Source: Larkinella knui
Lineage (GTDB): Bacteria > Bacteroidota > Bacteroidia > Cytophagales > Spirosomataceae
Length of the DNA stretch: 64,000 bases
NCBI RefSeq assembly: GCF_003858645.1
Contig: NZ_RQJP01000003.1
Span: 496,001 to 560,000 of the forward strand
Direction of reading: 5' to 3'
Made by a program: the position numbers and the translations under genes. Shown here piece after piece: positions 60,558 through 64,000 of the stretch (within the stretch, counting starts at the first letter, position 1; the number at the start of each line of letters is the position of its first letter). The notes below the pieces were generated by a model. The model saw only the letters and a list, made by a program, of their open reading frames with translations, was not told the origin of the DNA and did not search any database.

Positions 60558-62705
60558 ATGACGCAACCTCTTTCCCACCGATTAGTGAATTATCTGAGGT
60601 CTGGCCTGGTGCTCGCGGTTTCAGTGGCCGCCACCATTGGGCAGGCGCAAAGCCAGCCGTTTGCCAAATGGACCCGTTCGGAACTGATCCTGAACAACGG
60701 AATCGTTCAGCGGACCATCAAACTACCTGCTCCCGACGGCCACTTTCTAACGACGGAGTACAAACCGGTTGCGGGCGGGTTCAAGTACTTTCAGAAAACG
60801 AATCCCGACTTTCAATTCGAACTCAACGGGACCGTTTATTCGGGTTCCGGCGACTGGAAACTGGTCGCGGTTCAGCAAATGGCCGACACCAAACAGGGCA
60901 ACGGAGCGGCTGTGACGCTGCAAAGCAGCGATGGAAAAGTGGAACTGACGATAAACTTTTTACTCTATCCCAACCTGCCGGTTATCCGCAAAAGCCTGCG
61001 GGTTAAAAACCTCAGCAGGGAGCCCGTTCGTCTGGAGTCGATCGATATCGAGAAGTTGGTCGTAACCAATTACAATGCCACTACGTTTAGCTGGATTTGC
61101 CACGACTATGGCCGAAGACGCTCAATCGGCCCTTACGACGGCAATTTTCAGGATGCCTTGCTGACGGTTCATAACAGCGACTGGCAGCAGGGAATTGTGA
61201 TCGGAAATGAGGCTGCCGGTGTCGTTAAACATACGTCGGTTTTTTGGGATGAACCTGTCATTCTCAGCGGACTGACACACCGAAACGCGCGCTTCCCCTT
61301 TCGGAAATACCTGGCGGCAGATGAGTCGTTTACGACCCCACAGGTTTTCACGATGGTGTATAACGACCACAAAGATCCGGACGAAATATTGAATACGGCA
61401 GTTCCGGATTTTGTGCGGAAACACATGGGCATACGCCTTTCTGAGCTAAAGCAGAAACCCACCTTTGTTTATAATACCTGGGTTCCGTTCCGCAAGGAGA
61501 TTGATGAGAAGCTGGTCATGGAACTGGCTAAAGCGGCAGCGGATGCCGGTATGAAAGAGTTTATCATCGATGATGGCTGGGCCGACAATTATGGCGACTG
61601 GATTATCGACAGGAAGAAATTTCCGAATGGCCTGAAACCGGTATTCGATTACATCAAATCACTGGGGATGAAGCCGGGCCTGTGGGTTAGCGTGGGCAGT
61701 GCCTCCCCGGATAGTAAAGTCTACCAGGCACACCCGGACTGGTTTGTTCTGGACGAAAACCAGCAACCGGCCAATCTGCACGAAGATGACCTGAAAATGC
61801 GCACCGCCTGCTTTGGTACCGAATGGCGTGGCTACATCAGGGACATCTTGCTAAAGCTGGCGCTGGAGTACGGCCTGGAATACTTAAAACTGGATTTTAC
61901 GGTCGTAACCAGTACGTACCGGTTCGGAAACAAGGTAACGGGCTGTTATGCCAACCACCATAAAGGGCATAAAGACCACCACGAATCGTTATCCGCCAAT
62001 TATGAAGAGGTCTGGAAACTGTTTGACGAATTGCATGCTGCGAAGCCCGGGCTGTTTATCGACTGTACATTCGAAACAATGGGCGGTTTGCAGTTGATTG
62101 ACTACGCCATGCTGAAACATGCCGAAGGCGACTGGCTGTCGAATTTCTATGGTCCACCCGATGCCAATGTGGATCTGCGGGTCAGAAATATGGCCTGGTG
62201 GCGTTCTCCGGCCATGCCCGCCACGGCGCTGGTCATCGGCAATCCGGAAATGCAGGATGCGGGTTGGGAAATGCACATCAAATCATTGGCCGGTGCCTTG
62301 CCCATCATGCTGGGCGATCCCCGAAAATTAGCCCCGGCTGACCTGAAAAAATACAGAAACTACGCCGATTGGCTGCAACGGATGGAAAACAAGTACCAGA
62401 TTATGAGCTATCGGCAGGATCTTCCCGGTTTTGGCGAACCCATGAACGGTATGTGGGACGGTTTCCAGCGAATCAATACGGAGACGAAAGCGGGCGGCAT
62501 CATTGGCGTATTCCGGCACGGCGCAACGGAGCAGAGTCGGCAGGTTACCGTCCGGTATCTTGATCCGGCCAAACGCTATCAGATCAAATCCATAGATGGG
62601 AACGTGGTTTCGTCTTTAACCGGGCAGGCCCTCCAAACGACAGGCTTTACCGTCAGTCTGACCGGGTCGTATTCCGGAGAACTTTTTGAAATTACTACGA
62701 ACTGA
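60558..62705 (+). CDS. Alpha-galactosidase, GH36
   Basis: 715 residues from ATG 60558 with signal peptide (YLRSGLVLAVSVAATIGQAQ). The N-terminal beta-domain is followed by the melibiase barrel: FIIDDGWADNYGDWIID, GMKPGLWVSVGSASPDSK, nucleophile Asp at about 446 in LEYLKLDFTVV, and CTFETMGGLQLIDYAML. It removes alpha-galactose from side chains. A longer frame to 60504 is rejected because it would put 18 residues before the signal peptide. PhyH-type and transporter genes follow. Confidence 0.88.
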   Translation: MTQPLSHRLVNYLRSGLVLAVSVAATIGQAQSQPFAKWTRSELILNNGIVQRTIKLPAPDGHFLTTEYKPVAGGFKYFQKTNPDFQFELNGTVYSGSGDWKLVAVQQMADTKQGNGAAVTLQSSDGKVELTINFLLYPNLPVIRKSLRVKNLSREPVRLESIDIEKLVVTNYNATTFSWICHDYGRRRSIGPYDGNFQDALLTVHNSDWQQGIVIGNEAAGVVKHTSVFWDEPVILSGLTHRNARFPFRKYLAADESFTTPQVFTMVYNDHKDPDEILNTAVPDFVRKHMGIRLSELKQKPTFVYNTWVPFRKEIDEKLVMELAKAAADAGMKEFIIDDGWADNYGDWIIDRKKFPNGLKPVFDYIKSLGMKPGLWVSVGSASPDSKVYQAHPDWFVLDENQQPANLHEDDLKMRTACFGTEWRGYIRDILLKLALEYGLEYLKLDFTVVTSTYRFGNKVTGCYANHHKGHKDHHESLSANYEEVWKLFDELHAAKPGLFIDCTFETMGGLQLIDYAMLKHAEGDWLSNFYGPPDANVDLRVRNMAWWRSPAMPATALVIGNPEMQDAGWEMHIKSLAGALPIMLGDPRKLAPADLKKYRNYADWLQRMENKYQIMSYRQDLPGFGEPMNGMWDGFQRINTETKAGGIIGVFRHGATEQSRQVTVRYLDPAKRYQIKSIDGNVVSSLTGQALQTTGFTVSLTGSYSGELFEITTN

Positions 62706-62729
62706 GAAAAACCTAAATCATCAATCACT

Positions 62730-63569
62730 ATGACAAACAAAGCCTTAACACCGGATCAGATTCGGCAGTACAATCAGGATGGCTACCTGATTGTTACCGG
62801 TTTTTTGAACGCCGACGAAGTGGCAAAGCTTTACCACGTAGCCATTGAAGATCGTGCGATCAGCAAGCATGCCATCAATATCAACGATAGCTCGGGCAAA
62901 CGCAGCAAACTGTCGCTCTGGTACAAACCCGGCGATGATGTGTATGGGTTGCTCACCCGGAGCAAACAGCTCGTCGATTCCGTTGATTCGTTGCTGGATA
63001 ATCGGGGTTCCCCGGTTTGTCATTTTCATTCAAAACTGATGCAAAAAGAACCCCGGGTGGGCGGTGCCTGGGAGTGGCATCAGGATTACGGCTATTGGTA
63101 TAAAAACGAATTTCTGTTGCCCGATCAGATGATGTCCGTGATGGTTGCCATCACGGATGCGAATCAGGAAAATGGCTGTTTGCAGGTGATCAAAGGATCG
63201 CACAAAATGGGGCGCGTCGAGCACGGTTTCGCGGGCGAGCAGGTAGGTGCCTCCCAACGCTACGTCGATCTGGCGCTGGAAACGATGGATCGGGTTTTTG
63301 TGGAGTTGAAAGCGGGTGACGTGCTGTTTTTCCACAGCAACATTCTCCACCGATCCGAAGCCAATTTGTCGGATAAGCCACGCTGGTCGATGATTTCGTG
63401 TTACAACCGCCAGTCCAACATGGGCTACAACGAATCGTCGTCTTCGTCGGCGAGCATCACCCCCATCGCTGTGGTGCCCAACGAAGCCTTGCTAACCTGG
63501 GATGCAACCGGTCTGGTTGAAGAAGGTGCCGGTTTCCTGCGTAAAGAAGCGGACGTATCGCTGAAATAA
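62730..63569 (+). CDS. Phytanoyl-CoA dioxygenase (PhyH) family protein
   Basis: A 279-residue Fe(II)/2-oxoglutarate enzyme. The metal ligands are in WEWHQDYGYWY (His and Asp) and FHSNILHRSEANLS (His), with Arg in KPRWSMISCYN for 2-oxoglutarate. No export signal, so cytoplasmic. It starts 24 bases after the alpha-galactosidase, suggesting a role in sugar or aldonate handling in this operon; substrate unknown. Confidence 0.82.
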   Translation: MTNKALTPDQIRQYNQDGYLIVTGFLNADEVAKLYHVAIEDRAISKHAININDSSGKRSKLSLWYKPGDDVYGLLTRSKQLVDSVDSLLDNRGSPVCHFHSKLMQKEPRVGGAWEWHQDYGYWYKNEFLLPDQMMSVMVAITDANQENGCLQVIKGSHKMGRVEHGFAGEQVGASQRYVDLALETMDRVFVELKAGDVLFFHSNILHRSEANLSDKPRWSMISCYNRQSNMGYNESSSSSASITPIAVVPNEALLTWDATGLVEEGAGFLRKEADVSLK

Positions 63570-63622
63570 CCCGACGGTCATTGCATCGTTGATGACCTTT
63601 CTAAACCTTTACCGATCCGATC

Positions 63623-64000
63623 ATGGCAGTTAGTATTCACGCCCAACCCGAAGTCAGCGGGGTCGATGCAGCGGTCAACCCCCGTTATGTCTATCTCATC
63701 AGTGCGATTGCGGCCTTAGGTGGCGTTTTGTTTGGTTTCGATTTGGTGATCATCTCCGGCACCGTCCCTTTTTTTACCCGCTATTTTCAACTGGATGAAT
63801 TTGAGACGGGCTGGGCCGTAGGCTGCATCAATCTGGGGGCAGCTATGGGGGCCTTGATGGGGGGCCGACTGAGCGATACGCTGGGCCGAAAAAAGCTGCT
63901 GATGGGGTGCGCGGTGCTGTTCGCCCTGACGGGTGCGGGTACGGGCTGGGCCGGTAGCTTCCCTTTGTTTATTGCGTTTAGAATGTTGAGCGGGGTGGCC
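63623..64000 (+). CDS. Sugar-porter MFS transporter, partial
   Basis: The first 126 residues only. Membrane helix 1 contains LISAIAALGGVLFGFDLVII; then GGRLSDTLGRKKLL is MFS motif A. The form matches the sugar-porter family, and the position after glycosidases suggests import of the released monosaccharide. It runs off the window. Confidence 0.85.
   Translation, partial: MAVSIHAQPEVSGVDAAVNPRYVYLISAIAALGGVLFGFDLVIISGTVPFFTRYFQLDEFETGWAVGCINLGAAMGALMGGRLSDTLGRKKLLMGCAVLFALTGAGTGWAGSFPLFIAFRMLSGVA

Noticed and set aside
1-64000. CRISPR array or insertion sequence
   Set aside because: No regularly spaced repeats and no transposase with terminal inverted repeats seen.

Overview
The window looks like chromosome of a Cytophagales bacterium (Bacteroidota), probably close to Spirosoma or Larkinella. 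The reasons are a TTTG-N19-TAnnTTTG promoter in front of the tRNA gene, the absence of strong Shine-Dalgarno sites, exported proteins with short signal peptides ending in GQ or AQ, and a cluster of secreted plant-polysaccharide enzymes. A complete-looking prophage of about 42 kb interrupts it.

Left host part (1-5886): two tandem Lys-rich exported proteins separated by a perfect 36-bp inverted repeat, then asnS (minus strand), rpoN, a PAP2-like membrane protein, a PaaG-like crotonase and tRNA-Arg(ACG).

Prophage (5887-47850): the 3' end of the tRNA is the integration site. The same 14 bp recur at 47837-47850. A tyrosine integrase reads inward from attL. A CI-like repressor lies near attR, beside a palindrome that overlaps an early promoter. 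The core genes all run on the minus strand from right to left: small early genes, a primase-helicase, more small genes, an array of seven TTCTTTAAC iterons, fibre-type genes, an S49-type prohead protease, scaffold-like protein, capsid, terminase, portal, lysis genes, tail genes and tape measure. Protease and capsid are therefore transcribed before terminase and portal, which is unusual. Between core genes sit five AT-rich islands that look acquired separately: an OmpA-domain membrane pair (7.5-9.0 kb), a membrane/exported pair (15.4-16.5 kb), a single gene (19.8 kb), a pair flanking a 71-bp direct repeat (28.5-29.5 kb) and a Septu-type PtuA/PtuB defence pair (39.3-41.3 kb). Many core genes carry a short element reading CATTCATCCTTTAATT just before the start codon. 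It is absent before the island genes.

Right host part (47851-64000): a TonB-C-like exported protein, a lipoprotein, decayed genes near 51 kb, then a carbohydrate-use locus: beta-helix protein, GH10 xylanase, ThuA-like protein, an alpha-galactosidase-like glycosidase, a Crp-type and an AraC-type regulator, a GH36-type alpha-galactosidase, a PhyH-type dioxygenase and the start of a sugar MFS transporter. The locus fits breakdown and uptake of galactose-substituted xylan or other hemicellulose.

All calls come from reading motifs by eye. No database search was possible.
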